Assembly (NCBI GenBank): GCA_011321845.1
Contig: DROQ01000036.1
Span: forward strand, 1 to 44,064
Source: Planctomycetota bacterium
Lineage (GTDB): Bacteria > Planctomycetota > UBA1135 > GCA-002748355
Length of the DNA: 44,064 bases
Reading direction: 5' to 3'
Part shown: piece by piece, positions 23,550 to 31,854 of the stretch
Layout: every line of letters begins with the position of its first letter
Numbering within the stretch: the stretch's first letter is position 1
Notes under the pieces: generated by a model
Told to the model about the DNA's origin: nothing
Seen by the model: the letters and a program-made list of their open reading frames with translations, nothing else
Database searches by the model: none
Position numbers and translations under genes: made by a program

Positions 23550-24581
23550 GTGATCGAATCCTTCCAAATCGTCTCTGGTAGTGACAGCAAAATAACGGAG
23601 ATCGCAAAGACGAGCCTCCAGGCGATTGCCACAAACATCCAGTCCCTTGTTGACAAGGATGTAAGGCTCAGCACATCCACACCCACGATCGTCAACAACG
23701 AACATCTTCAGCAGATCATCAACGAAAAAGTCACCCACCTCCATGGAGACCTGGAAAAGGACTACGAAGGCCGTATCTCCATCCTTTTCTCCTGGCCGGC
23801 TTCCATCACACTCTCTTCTCTCCTGCGCATGATCCCCGAAGAGGTCGTGGGGCAGTCCAGAAAAACCGGAACATGGACAGAAGAAGACGACGAAGCTTTT
23901 GGGGAAGTCGGCAATATCCTCTTTTCCGCTCTCGACGAAACCCTCCGCTCCTCCGCAAAAGGCAAGGTGAACATCCGCCTGGGTGGTTTCGATAAGCTGG
24001 ACTTCATGGCCGAGGATCCCGACATCCTGGGAGAGGACACCTATCTCCTCTACCCCTTCAGCTGCACCATTGGGGAGTATCCCGAGGACAAAGGGTTCCT
24101 GCTTATCCCCTTGGACACGGCGGAGAAGCTGAATGGATCGGCGATCGGTTTCCATTCGCCCGATGAGATCGAGGAGGATGATGACGAGGTCTTCGAAGAC
24201 GCCCCCATCCGGGGACACCTGTCGGTCTACGCGACCAATCCCGAAATCCTAAGGACCCTCCGGACCTCTTGTAGAAGGGTCGGGCTGGTCTTTGACAAAA
24301 GGCCCAAGGCGGAGGTCCCCAATCCGGCAGCCCACCGGGATCACATCATTATTCTCGAGATCGGCAAGGGCCAAGAGAAGCGTTTCGACTGGTGCAAGCG
24401 TCTCAAATCGGCCGACGTCAACCTCAAGGTCGCCATCGTTCTCCTCCAACCCACCAAGATGGGAGTCGTCCTGGCCTACAAGGCCCAAGCCGACGCCATC
24501 CTCGGCTGGCCCGCGCGGGAGAAGGAAATCTCCAAAAAACTCGCCTCCTTCCTGGATGCCAAGGTCTCCCAATCGGATTGA
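23550..24581 (+). CDS. CheC/CheX-like protein with C-terminal receiver-like domain
   Basis: This protein has 343 residues from a GTG at 23550, 22 bases after the CheX stop; the ribosome site is weak. The N-terminal domain (about 1-205) has the CheC/CheX/FliY ExxN motif as EVGNILFSALDETLRSS, with Glu119 and Asn122, so a phosphatase role on CheY-P is plausible. An acidic linker (about 207-226, DEIEEDDDEVFEDA) joins a C-terminal domain (about 228-340) with receiver-like order: HLSVYATNPEILRTLRTSCRRVG, then IIILEIGKGQ, VAIVLLQPTKMG and a final helix. No phospho-acceptor Asp is seen where it should be, so this looks like a pseudo-receiver. The fusion could sense another receiver or dock to the CheX neighbour. 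The architecture is not one I can name. Confidence 0.7.
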   Translation: MIESFQIVSGSDSKITEIAKTSLQAIATNIQSLVDKDVRLSTSTPTIVNNEHLQQIINEKVTHLHGDLEKDYEGRISILFSWPASITLSSLLRMIPEEVVGQSRKTGTWTEEDDEAFGEVGNILFSALDETLRSSAKGKVNIRLGGFDKLDFMAEDPDILGEDTYLLYPFSCTIGEYPEDKGFLLIPLDTAEKLNGSAIGFHSPDEIEEDDDEVFEDAPIRGHLSVYATNPEILRTLRTSCRRVGLVFDKRPKAEVPNPAAHRDHIIILEIGKGQEKRFDWCKRLKSADVNLKVAIVLLQPTKMGVVLAYKAQADAILGWPAREKEISKKLASFLDAKVSQSD

Positions 24582-24595
24582 TCCACCATCTTGAA

Positions 24596-26749
24596 TCATT
24601 TCCTGGGGGTCCCCTTCCAGCGAAGCAAGGCGGGGAGAATCAGCAGGTCCCCCACCAGAGCGGCCAAAATCGTGACGCAGGCGAGTCTGCCGAAATCATA
24701 GGTCGCCCGGAAGCCTGAAAAGAGGGTCAGCGAAAAGCCCAGGAGCAGCAGGGCGGAGGTGAGGAATACCGCTTGGGCAACCACCCGGTAAGAATCCTGG
24801 AGGGCTTCTTCGACCCCCTTACCTCCTCCGATCTCTTTACGAAACCTCGAGAGAATATGGATGGTGTTGTCCACCGCCAGTCCGAAGGAGATGGCAAAGG
24901 TGATCACGACCACGATCCTGAGCCGAATCCCCATCACTCCCATGAAACCCAAGGTAATGAGCAGGGGAAATAGATTGGGAACGATCCCGATGAGTCCGAA
25001 CCGAAGACCTCGAAAGACGAGGACCAGAAGGATACAGATCAGTCCAAAAGCGAAGAAGAAAGAGTCCTGCACTTCGCTCATGAGAGTGGTCACCTGGTGG
25101 TTGGCGAGGACCTGGAGCCCTACGGGGCGGGCGCGAAAGCTCTTCGCTTTGCCGCCTAAGCTGCGGACCATGGCGAGGTAGCGATCGACCTGGTTCGAAC
25201 CTACATCCCGCAAAAAAACCAGGACGCGCGCCTTCAGGAGCCGGGGGCCGAGGAGGGCGAGAGGTTTCTTTTTCAGGATCGGCAAAAAGCTCGTGGGGAG
25301 GCCATCCTCCAGAGCGTCGACGAAGGAGAGGGTGCGGGTTACCCCCGGGAAGTCTTCGACCCGATCCAGAAAGGTGCGCAGCTCCTTTTGCAAGACGGGG
25401 TCTTTGAGGGAGAAGCCTTGTTTGGGGACCACCAGGATCTCCCCCGGGGAGACGCCGATGAAGCGATTCTCGAACCAATGAACTGCCTGGAGAACTCTGC
25501 TGTTCTCCCAAAGGTCCTCCGACATGAAGGAGTTCTCTTCTACCCTCGAAGCGAAAAAGGCGGAAAAAGCGCAGACCAGGAAAGCACCGAACAGGACAGG
25601 TTTGGATGGAAGACGCAGGAAACCATCGGTCAGACTCGCGAAGAAGGCATGAATCCTCGAGGAGAGCCTCAGGGGATGTCTGTCTCCCCCGTCTACCCTT
25701 CCGGTCCCCAGAAGAGTCAAGAGACAGGGAAGCACGACGACGGTGAGAAAGAAGGCGATTCCGACACCGAGGCAGGCAAAGGTTCCGAAGTCGCGCAGGT
25801 CGGGAATCTCGGCGAAGGCGAGGGAGCCAAAACCGATGGCGGTGGTCAGCGAAGTCAGGAAGCAGGGAAAGAGGGTTTCCCTGAGAGCGCAGAGAGAGGC
25901 TTGAGGAGCAGCCTGCCCCTGGGCGCGCTTTTCCCGAAAGCGCAGGGCGAGGTGCACTCCGTCAGCGACCGAAACAACCATGAGGAGGGTCGGAAGGGTC
26001 GAAGTAAAGAGAGTGAGTTCGGCGCCAAAGCTCCCCAAGAGGCCAAAGGTCCACCCCAGGGTCAGAGGAACCAGGAGGAGAACGGAGAAGGCCAGGCGAA
26101 AGGATCCGATCCAAACCATCAACAAAAGGGAGGTGAGGATGGCTCCCAGGGGAAGAAAGAGGGCCTGGTCCTTGCGGACCTGTGCCACGTAGAAATCCCG
26201 TAAAACCGGAATCCCCACGAGGCGAAGGGAGATCCCCTCCTCTCTTCCGATCCCCTGGAGGGCTTGGATCACGCGGCGACGGTCCTTGTTGTTGCGGGCG
26301 GTGGAATGGAGCTGAAGGAAGCCCGCGACCGCGGATTTGCCGGGTTTGGTTGAGACGAAGAGGCCCCCAAAGAGTTTGGAGCGCCGGAGGGCGACGCGCA
26401 GCTTCTCGGGATCCTTGGGGAGGCCCGGAACGGAGAGCATGGTCATCGTCCGGGAGACGCCGGGGATTCTCGCGAAGCGTTGCTCGATCCTCCTGAGACG
26501 GCTGATGGACTCCGGAGAGAAGGGGGCCTTTTCCGGCCAGCCGAAGAAGCAGAGGTTGTCGGGCAGGGGGAACTCCTGGTAATGCGCGAGGGCCTGCCCC
26601 AGTTCAGGAACGTCGGTCCTAAGAAAGGACTCGACGCTGTATCCGATTCGAAGCCCCCCGACGCGGGGGATGAGAAGAAGGGAGAGGAGGGCGGCCAGGG
26701 TGAGCACCCAGGTCCTCCAAGCGATGATCCGTTCCAAGAAGCCGCCCAT
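24596..26749 (-). CDS. RND/MMPL-superfamily exporter
   Basis: This is a 717-residue polytopic protein built as two repeats, each with one helix, a large periplasmic domain and five helices. Repeat 1: helix about 10-28, soluble domain to about 195, helices about 198-360, including LPTLLMVVSVADGVHLALRF with the RND-type Asp in helix 4. Repeat 2 repeats this with ITFAISFGLAVDNTIHILSRF near the C-terminus. These are the sterol-sensing-domain-like predicted RND exporters, which use the proton gradient to move lipids or hydrophobic molecules. The total is short of the ~1000 residues of multidrug AcrB, as expected for this subfamily. It is divergent from trmB with a 35-base gap and convergent with the CheC-like gene, 14 bases apart. 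Confidence 0.88.
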   Translation of the reverse strand: MGGFLERIIAWRTWVLTLAALLSLLLIPRVGGLRIGYSVESFLRTDVPELGQALAHYQEFPLPDNLCFFGWPEKAPFSPESISRLRRIEQRFARIPGVSRTMTMLSVPGLPKDPEKLRVALRRSKLFGGLFVSTKPGKSAVAGFLQLHSTARNNKDRRRVIQALQGIGREEGISLRLVGIPVLRDFYVAQVRKDQALFLPLGAILTSLLLMVWIGSFRLAFSVLLLVPLTLGWTFGLLGSFGAELTLFTSTLPTLLMVVSVADGVHLALRFREKRAQGQAAPQASLCALRETLFPCFLTSLTTAIGFGSLAFAEIPDLRDFGTFACLGVGIAFFLTVVVLPCLLTLLGTGRVDGGDRHPLRLSSRIHAFFASLTDGFLRLPSKPVLFGAFLVCAFSAFFASRVEENSFMSEDLWENSRVLQAVHWFENRFIGVSPGEILVVPKQGFSLKDPVLQKELRTFLDRVEDFPGVTRTLSFVDALEDGLPTSFLPILKKKPLALLGPRLLKARVLVFLRDVGSNQVDRYLAMVRSLGGKAKSFRARPVGLQVLANHQVTTLMSEVQDSFFFAFGLICILLVLVFRGLRFGLIGIVPNLFPLLITLGFMGVMGIRLRIVVVITFAISFGLAVDNTIHILSRFRKEIGGGKGVEEALQDSYRVVAQAVFLTSALLLLGFSLTLFSGFRATYDFGRLACVTILAALVGDLLILPALLRWKGTPRK

Positions 26750-26784
26750 CCCCAGGTATTTAGCGGATCGGAGGGAGGGAGGCC

Positions 26785-27585
26785 ATGCTTGTCCTTGCGG
26801 AGAGGCGGCCTGGCTGCAGAATACCCAGCAATGAAGAGATCGAGGCGGGGTCGATGATGAGTCCGAACGGTGCGAGGAAAAAGCGCATCCATCCGAGTGG
26901 ACGCCTGGCCTTCCGGTCCAATGTGCGGGAAGCCAGAGCGGAGAACCTCCCTCTGCGGGTGGCCGACCAGGACAGCCCCCTCCCCTGGGCGGAGCTTGTG
27001 CCTCCCGGGGAGGGTCCGCTCGAACTGGAAATCGGCTGTGGCAAGGGGACCTTTATCCTTGAGGCAGCGCGAAACCATCCTGAACGACGCTTCCTGGGAA
27101 TCGAGGCAGGTCCGCCCTACGCGGCCTATTGCGCCGACCGTCTCGCCAGGCATGGATTGACGAACGCCTTCATGGTCGCGGACGATGCACGGGTATTCCT
27201 GGAGGACACACCGCCCCCGGGGGCTTTCGCGCGGATCCATGTCTACTACCCCGACCCCTGGCCCAAGCGTAAACATCGCCGCCGGCGTTTTTTTCAACCC
27301 GAGACGCTGCCCGCCTTGCGACGGGCCCTCAGAGAGGATGGGGAACTCCTCATTGCCACCGACAACACCCGGCTCTTTGGGGAGATTTTGGCCACCCTTG
27401 GGGAAAGCCCTCTGTTTTGCCGATCCAGGGAGAAAGAACTGTCCTATGGAATCGAGATTCCGGGGACAGCCTTTGGACCAACCAATTTTTCGAAGAAATA
27501 CCGCGCCCAGGGAAGGCCTTCGCATCGCGCAGTGTTCCTCCCCGCGGGGCGCAGCCCAACCAAGGATTCCGAGAAGCATGACTGA
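26785..27585 (+). CDS. trmB: tRNA (guanine-N7-)-methyltransferase
   Basis: This 266-residue SAM-dependent enzyme methylates G46 of tRNA. The SAM loop is LEIGCGKGTFILEAA (81-95), the acidic strand end is FLGIEAG, and the TrmB signature is YYPDPWPKRKHRRRRF (154-169). The C-terminal substrate region has TNFSKKY. The start at 26785 has GGAGGGAGG ending two bases upstream. In-frame ATGs at 26854 and 26857 would trim a poorly conserved N-terminus and cannot be excluded. The stop overlaps the Rieske gene start by eight bases. Confidence 0.93.
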   Translation: MLVLAERRPGCRIPSNEEIEAGSMMSPNGARKKRIHPSGRLAFRSNVREARAENLPLRVADQDSPLPWAELVPPGEGPLELEIGCGKGTFILEAARNHPERRFLGIEAGPPYAAYCADRLARHGLTNAFMVADDARVFLEDTPPPGAFARIHVYYPDPWPKRKHRRRRFFQPETLPALRRALREDGELLIATDNTRLFGEILATLGESPLFCRSREKELSYGIEIPGTAFGPTNFSKKYRAQGRPSHRAVFLPAGRSPTKDSEKHD

Positions 27586-27907
27586 AGCCCTTTGGACCAA
27601 GATCGCCACGCTCGCCGACATCCCCGACGACGAAGGACTCGAGGTCCAAATCGGTCAAGTGGAACTGGCCCTCTTTCGCGTGGGCGAAAAAGTGTATTGC
27701 GTGGAGAACTCCTGTCCCCACCGGGGGGCTTCACTGGCCGAAGGTCGAGTCCAGGAGGGGGAGGTGATTTGCCCCTGGCATGGTTGGCGTTTCTCTTTGG
27801 AGAATGGAGCCTGTTCCAGCCTCCCCAGCTCCGAGCCTGTCGCCTGCTTCCAGGCTCGCATCGAAAACGAGGACGTCCTGGTCCAAATCCCCCATCAAAA
27901 GCAATAG
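27578..27907 (+). CDS. Rieske [2Fe-2S] ferredoxin
   Basis: This 109-residue soluble protein has the Rieske motif CPHRG (Cys46, His48) and CPWHGW (Cys65, His68), giving the two Cys and two His that bind a [2Fe-2S] cluster. Its length and lack of membrane helix match small electron-transfer ferredoxins of dioxygenase systems or NirD-like subunits. The start ATG lies inside the end of trmB. No oxygenase partner is nearby, so the electron acceptor is unknown. Confidence 0.93.
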   Translation: MTEALWTKIATLADIPDDEGLEVQIGQVELALFRVGEKVYCVENSCPHRGASLAEGRVQEGEVICPWHGWRFSLENGACSSLPSSEPVACFQARIENEDVLVQIPHQKQ

Positions 27908-27915
27908 GGACACCC
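27907..27915 (+). repeat. GGGACACCC word (one of 12 exact copies in the window)
   Basis: Exact copies on the plus strand start at 6376, 7844, 27907, 30068, 30399, 32201, 42327 and 43648. Reverse-complement copies start at 14644, 30869, 32035 and 41525. A one-mismatch copy is at 28588 (reverse). Many extend to GGGACACCCAT, and three to GGGACACCCATGC. Nine exact copies are inside genes in several reading frames; three (7844, 14644, 27907) are intergenic. This copy begins at the last base of the Rieske stop codon and precedes the next gene by 34 bases. Confidence 0.7.
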
Positions 27916-27940
27916 ATGCCCTGACGCTATCTTCGCTGCC

Positions 27941-29572
27941 ATGAAGGCCTTGGCCGCGAAGATCAAAGACCCGCTCCGACTCGGCACACCCTATGGAGTG
28001 TTGGGGCTCCTGCTCCTCTGCCTCCTCCCGGGGGTGCTCCTGCGGCATCCCTGGCCCCTGGATGAGCTTCGTTACCTCGAGGTGGTCCGCGAGATGATCC
28101 GGAGTGGGGATTACCTCGGGCTCCAGCTCGGGGGGCGACCCTATACGCACAAGCTTCCGCTTCTGTTCTGGGAGGTCGCGGCCCTGGGAAAGCTCACGGG
28201 CCTGGAGACGGCGGCACGGCTGGTCCCTTTTTTCCACGCAATTCTGCTGGTGCTCGGATCCTATCGGCTCATCCTCAACCTCGGAGGGCCCAAGCGGCTG
28301 GCGCTACGCGGGGCCGCCCTTCTGGCCCTATCGCCGGGGACATTTTACCTGGGGCAGATGTTCTTCTTCGACGTCCCGCTGGCTGCGGCGCTCACCTGGT
28401 TCATCGCCCTCGCGGCCCCGAGCATCCGCGCCGATCGCGCCATCCCCTGGTTCGCCTGGCTCCTGCTGGGGTTGGCCCTCTTTATCAAGGGCCCGGTGGC
28501 CTTCTTGCAAGGGCTCCCGCCGGTCCTGGCCCTGGTCCTTGCAAAACAGGGGCTCAAGGGACTTCGCCCCAGTCCAAGGACAGGAATGGGTGTCCTGCTT
28601 GTGCTGCTGCCCATCGGGCTCTGGGTGCTGGCGCTCTGGAGGCATCTGCCCAGAGAGGCCTTTGACGAACTGGTGTTCGGACAGACGAGCAACCGGCTCT
28701 CCGGCAGGATGGGGCACAGCAAACCCTTCTGGTTCTATCTGCCGGTGCTGGTCCTCTTCCTCTTTCCTTGGGGAACGCGCCTGTGGGGAACACGATCGCC
28801 GGAGGAAGAGAGAGCCTGGATCCAGGTGCCCCGGATCCTCCTTCTCACGGTCCTGGCGCAGGTGTTGGTCTTCTGCCTGATTCCGACCAAGGCCCCCCAC
28901 TATATCTACCCACTTCTCCCCTTCGCCTTGCCCTGGTTGGCACTGCGCTGCGAACCGGAAGCGGGCGGGAAGCTCAGCCGGGGCACAGACGGTCTGATCC
29001 GCGCCCTCTGCCTACTGGTCGCCCTGCTCGGTCTCCTCCTGGGGACGGGGCTCCTCGCAGATTGGGCTCCGCACCTGGGCAATCGCTTCTCCAATCTCAG
29101 CACCGAAACTTCAGACCTCCCCCTTCTCCCGCTGCTGATAGGAATCCTGGTGGCGGCGCTCCTCGCGATCCTGAGAAATGGTGGGAACAAGGCCAATCCC
29201 GGTCCCAGCATGGAAGCCCGTTTTGCCGGACTCCTCTTCGCGGGCTCCCTCGTCCTCCTTCCCCTGATGGACCGCTTCCAGCGCCCCCAACTCAGCCTCC
29301 CCATGCTCAAGGCCCAGCGCGCGGCCGGGAAACCCCTCGCCCAACTCCGCCCAGTCTTTCACCACAACTTCGACTTCCTGCTTGATTGGGACGAACTGCC
29401 CAAGCCGGAAAAGGAAGAGGAACTGCGCGCTTTTCTCCAGCAAAAGGACGCGCTGATCTTCGGGCAAGCCAAACACCAGTCCTTTTTCCCAAAGGACCTC
29501 CACCTAGAAGTGGTCAAAGAGGAAAGCTTCTTCTTCCGCCCTTTCCGAATCTGGCGACTCTCGCAGAATTAA
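27941..29572 (+). CDS. ArnT/PMT-like GT-C glycosyltransferase
   Basis: This 543-residue integral membrane protein has about ten helices. After helix 1 comes LDELRYLEVVREMIRSGDYL, with Asp41/Glu42 in the position of the catalytic acidic pair of ArnT-like enzymes, then GGRPYTHKLPLLFWEVA (65-80), whose Lys-Pro and following helix are the family's GxPxxxKPPLxxW block in modified form. Such enzymes transfer a sugar from a polyprenyl-phosphate donor to lipid A, protein or glycan on the periplasmic face. The C-terminal ~100 residues form a soluble domain after the last helix (about 435). It is followed by a secreted M60 peptidase 23 bases later. Confidence 0.85.
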   Translation: MKALAAKIKDPLRLGTPYGVLGLLLLCLLPGVLLRHPWPLDELRYLEVVREMIRSGDYLGLQLGGRPYTHKLPLLFWEVAALGKLTGLETAARLVPFFHAILLVLGSYRLILNLGGPKRLALRGAALLALSPGTFYLGQMFFFDVPLAAALTWFIALAAPSIRADRAIPWFAWLLLGLALFIKGPVAFLQGLPPVLALVLAKQGLKGLRPSPRTGMGVLLVLLPIGLWVLALWRHLPREAFDELVFGQTSNRLSGRMGHSKPFWFYLPVLVLFLFPWGTRLWGTRSPEEERAWIQVPRILLLTVLAQVLVFCLIPTKAPHYIYPLLPFALPWLALRCEPEAGGKLSRGTDGLIRALCLLVALLGLLLGTGLLADWAPHLGNRFSNLSTETSDLPLLPLLIGILVAALLAILRNGGNKANPGPSMEARFAGLLFAGSLVLLPLMDRFQRPQLSLPMLKAQRAAGKPLAQLRPVFHHNFDFLLDWDELPKPEKEEELRAFLQQKDALIFGQAKHQSFFPKDLHLEVVKEESFFFRPFRIWRLSQN

Positions 29573-29595
29573 GGTCCAGGTTCTATTCTCTGCCC

Positions 29596-31770
29596 ATGCT
29601 CATCTCCCTTCTTCCCCTCCTTCTCTTCTCCGTCCAGGCCCAGTCGCTCTCCCGACCCCACCCCATCCTGGAGGGGGTCGGGGAGGTGGCCTTCCCCGGG
29701 ATCCCGAGCGACATCGTCGCCTGGAACCCCAAGGCGCGGGCCCTGATCGGGGCACGCTGGGGGAGGGCCCAGGTCCCCATCGCCGTTGCCCTCGAAGCAG
29801 GCAAGGGCCGCCTCCTCGTCACGGGACACGCGTGTTTTGGGGTTGCCAGCCTCGCCCGCAGGGAAAACCGGCGCTTCTTCGAGAACAGCCTCCGCTGGCT
29901 GGGCCGCGACCGCCAAGACATGGAAGTCCTCCAGAACCTCTCCCGCCGCGGCCTCAAACTCCCAGAGACCCTCCCCTGGAAGTCCCGCCACCTCCCCCGC
30001 AACCTCCCCGAAACCCTCGACCCCAAAACCCAAATCCTCCTCCTCAACCCCAACCGCCTGACAAAGGGGGACACCCATGCTCTGCGCCGCTTCGTCGAGG
30101 AGGGCGGCGGGCTCTATCTCTTTGGCGTAGGCTGGGGTTACCTCCAAACCCATCCCGGGCGCGACCTGCTCCGCGACGCTCCTTTCAACCGCATCCTCGT
30201 CCCCTTCGGCCTCGCCGTGGGCAGGGACCTGGTCACGAGGCCCAAGAACGGCCTCTACCCCAGCCTTCCCCCCGGGGCCGCTCGCCCCCTGAACCTCCCC
30301 GGCGCCCTTGCCCTCCTCCGCGGCCCCGGCTCCCATCCCCTCCGCCTGGAGGAGAGCGCCACCACCACCCTCCTCCGCTGCTCCCGCCTCCTCGAAGGGG
30401 GACACCCGATCCTCACCAGGCTCTTTGGCTCCCTGGGCCCGCTGCTGGAGCGCCCCTTCCGCCCCCGGACCAAAGCCCTCCTCCGCCTCATCCAGGACCA
30501 GGACCCCAAACTCCTCGCCGGGGAACCCGGAACCCAGGTCCCCCTCCCCATCCCAAATTTCCCTGGGCGCATGGCAAAGACCCAACCTGTCGCCCTCAAG
30601 CGCAAGCTCCGCCTCCAAGGCCCCGGATGGTTTTCCACAGGAATCTACATTCCGCCCGGACGGATCGTCCGCGTCGAGGTCCGCCCCCTCGGCCCCGGCC
30701 CCCTGCCCAAACTCCAGCTCCAGGTCGGCGCCCACAGCGACCGCCTCTGGAAAAAGAAACGCTGGAGCCGGGACCCCGAGATCGCCAAGCGCTTCCCCCT
30801 AAGCGGTCCAACCAAAGTCCTAAGCCGCTACGGAGGCCTCCTTTATCTGCTGCCCCGCGGCAAAGCATGGGTGTCCCGCTTGGCTCCGGTCGAGGTGGAA
30901 TTGCGGACTTTTGGGGGGGTGGGGGCGCCGCGCTTTGTGCTGGGGGAGACGAGGCTGGAGGACTGGCGGAAGGCTCTCGAGGGGCCGGCGCCTTGGGGAG
31001 AAATCGAGGGGAGGCGCATCATCTTCACGATGCAGACGGAGAAGCTGCGCCGCCTCGCAGATCCGCGGCCGGCGCTGGAGTTTTGGGACGCGGTCGTGGA
31101 TCTCTATGAGAAGCTGGACCCACAGCCGCCGCGGCCGCGCAAGCAGCGGGTGGTCTTCGATCGTCAGATCTCCGCGGGGGCCCTCCACTCGGGCTACCCC
31201 ATCATGGGACATCTGCCCCACCAAAACCCCGTCGTCGATCCCGCCAACTACATCCTGAGGGATGGCAAGCGCAAGGGCCGCTTCTGGGGCCTCCTCCACG
31301 AGATCGGGCACAACTACCAGCAGCGCGCCTGGACCTTCGGGGGCACGGGCGAGGTCACCAACAACGTCTTCGTCCTCTACGCCAACGAGAAGCTCCTGGG
31401 CGCCCCCATCGAGGAGACGATCCAGCAGCGCAAGCTCCGCGCGCAGAAAAACGCCTACCTCGCCGCCGGCGCCCCCTTCGCCCTCTGGAAACGCAAACCC
31501 TTCCTCGCCCTCATGACCTACATCGAACTCATCCGCGCCCACGGCTGGCAAAGCCTCCACAAGGTCTACCAGGGCTACCGCGACCGCCCCCTCCCCCGGC
31601 GCAGCAGCGACCACCAGAAAATCCAGCAATACGTCCTCCGCTGGTGCGAGGTCACCCACAAAGACCTCTCCCCTTTCTTCCGCTCCTGGGGATGGCCCCT
31701 GGACGCCAAAACCATAAAAACCTGCAAGGCCCTGGGAGCCGCCCCCCGCAAACACCGGAGATTCGAATGA
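29596..31770 (+). CDS. secreted M60/enhancin-type metallopeptidase (TCAF-like layout)
   Basis: This protein has 724 residues with signal peptide MLISLLPLLLFSVQAQ. The C-terminal peptidase domain has the M60 motif LLHEIGHNYQQRAWTFGG followed by TGEVTNNVFVLY: zinc ligands in HEIGH at 568-572 and Glu586. M60-like peptidases cleave heavily O-glycosylated proteins such as mucins. The N-terminal region (about 60-290) has a GATase/ThuA-like pattern, including VEEGGGLYLFGVGWGY (168-183) and NRILVPFGLAVG, as in TCAF/M60 proteins. A beta-rich linker (about 335-465) precedes the peptidase. Three GGGACACCC words fall inside the gene. Its stop is built into a 34-base direct repeat shared with the next gene's start. 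The start has no strong ribosome site. Confidence 0.85.
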   Translation: MLISLLPLLLFSVQAQSLSRPHPILEGVGEVAFPGIPSDIVAWNPKARALIGARWGRAQVPIAVALEAGKGRLLVTGHACFGVASLARRENRRFFENSLRWLGRDRQDMEVLQNLSRRGLKLPETLPWKSRHLPRNLPETLDPKTQILLLNPNRLTKGDTHALRRFVEEGGGLYLFGVGWGYLQTHPGRDLLRDAPFNRILVPFGLAVGRDLVTRPKNGLYPSLPPGAARPLNLPGALALLRGPGSHPLRLEESATTTLLRCSRLLEGGHPILTRLFGSLGPLLERPFRPRTKALLRLIQDQDPKLLAGEPGTQVPLPIPNFPGRMAKTQPVALKRKLRLQGPGWFSTGIYIPPGRIVRVEVRPLGPGPLPKLQLQVGAHSDRLWKKKRWSRDPEIAKRFPLSGPTKVLSRYGGLLYLLPRGKAWVSRLAPVEVELRTFGGVGAPRFVLGETRLEDWRKALEGPAPWGEIEGRRIIFTMQTEKLRRLADPRPALEFWDAVVDLYEKLDPQPPRPRKQRVVFDRQISAGALHSGYPIMGHLPHQNPVVDPANYILRDGKRKGRFWGLLHEIGHNYQQRAWTFGGTGEVTNNVFVLYANEKLLGAPIEETIQQRKLRAQKNAYLAAGAPFALWKRKPFLALMTYIELIRAHGWQSLHKVYQGYRDRPLPRRSSDHQKIQQYVLRWCEVTHKDLSPFFRSWGWPLDAKTIKTCKALGAAPRKHRRFE

Positions 31771-31854
31771 AACTCCTCGACTCTACGTTTCTTGTGGAAC
31801 AAGGCATCCTCCCTGCTGTCAAACACCGGAAATCCGAATGAAACTCCTCGACTC
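31750..31854 (+). repeat. 34-bp direct repeat at the M60/SMUG1 junction
   Basis: Bases 31750-31783 and 31821-31854 are 34-mers with two mismatches, separated by 37 bases of unrelated sequence. Each copy carries the same landmarks: a Lys-His-Arg-coding tail, then GAATGAAACTCCTCGACTC, where TGA closes one frame and ATG opens the next. The first copy supplies the M60 stop; the second supplies the SMUG1 start. The pattern is a duplication of the old gene junction with most of the duplicated material since lost. Confidence 0.9.
31767..31841 (+). pseudogene. 24-codon junction ORF, hybrid remnant of SMUG1 start and M60 end
   Basis: This tiny reading frame opens at the ATG overlapping the M60 stop and closes at the TGA overlapping the SMUG1 ATG, so it has ATGA coupling at both ends. 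Its first six codons (MKLLDS) equal the start of SMUG1 and its last (KHRKSE) resemble the M60 C-terminus (KHRRFE). It therefore looks like a leftover of a duplicated SMUG1-M60 unit. It may be translated as a coupling peptide that passes ribosomes from the peptidase gene to SMUG1. No function is claimed. Confidence 0.5.
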
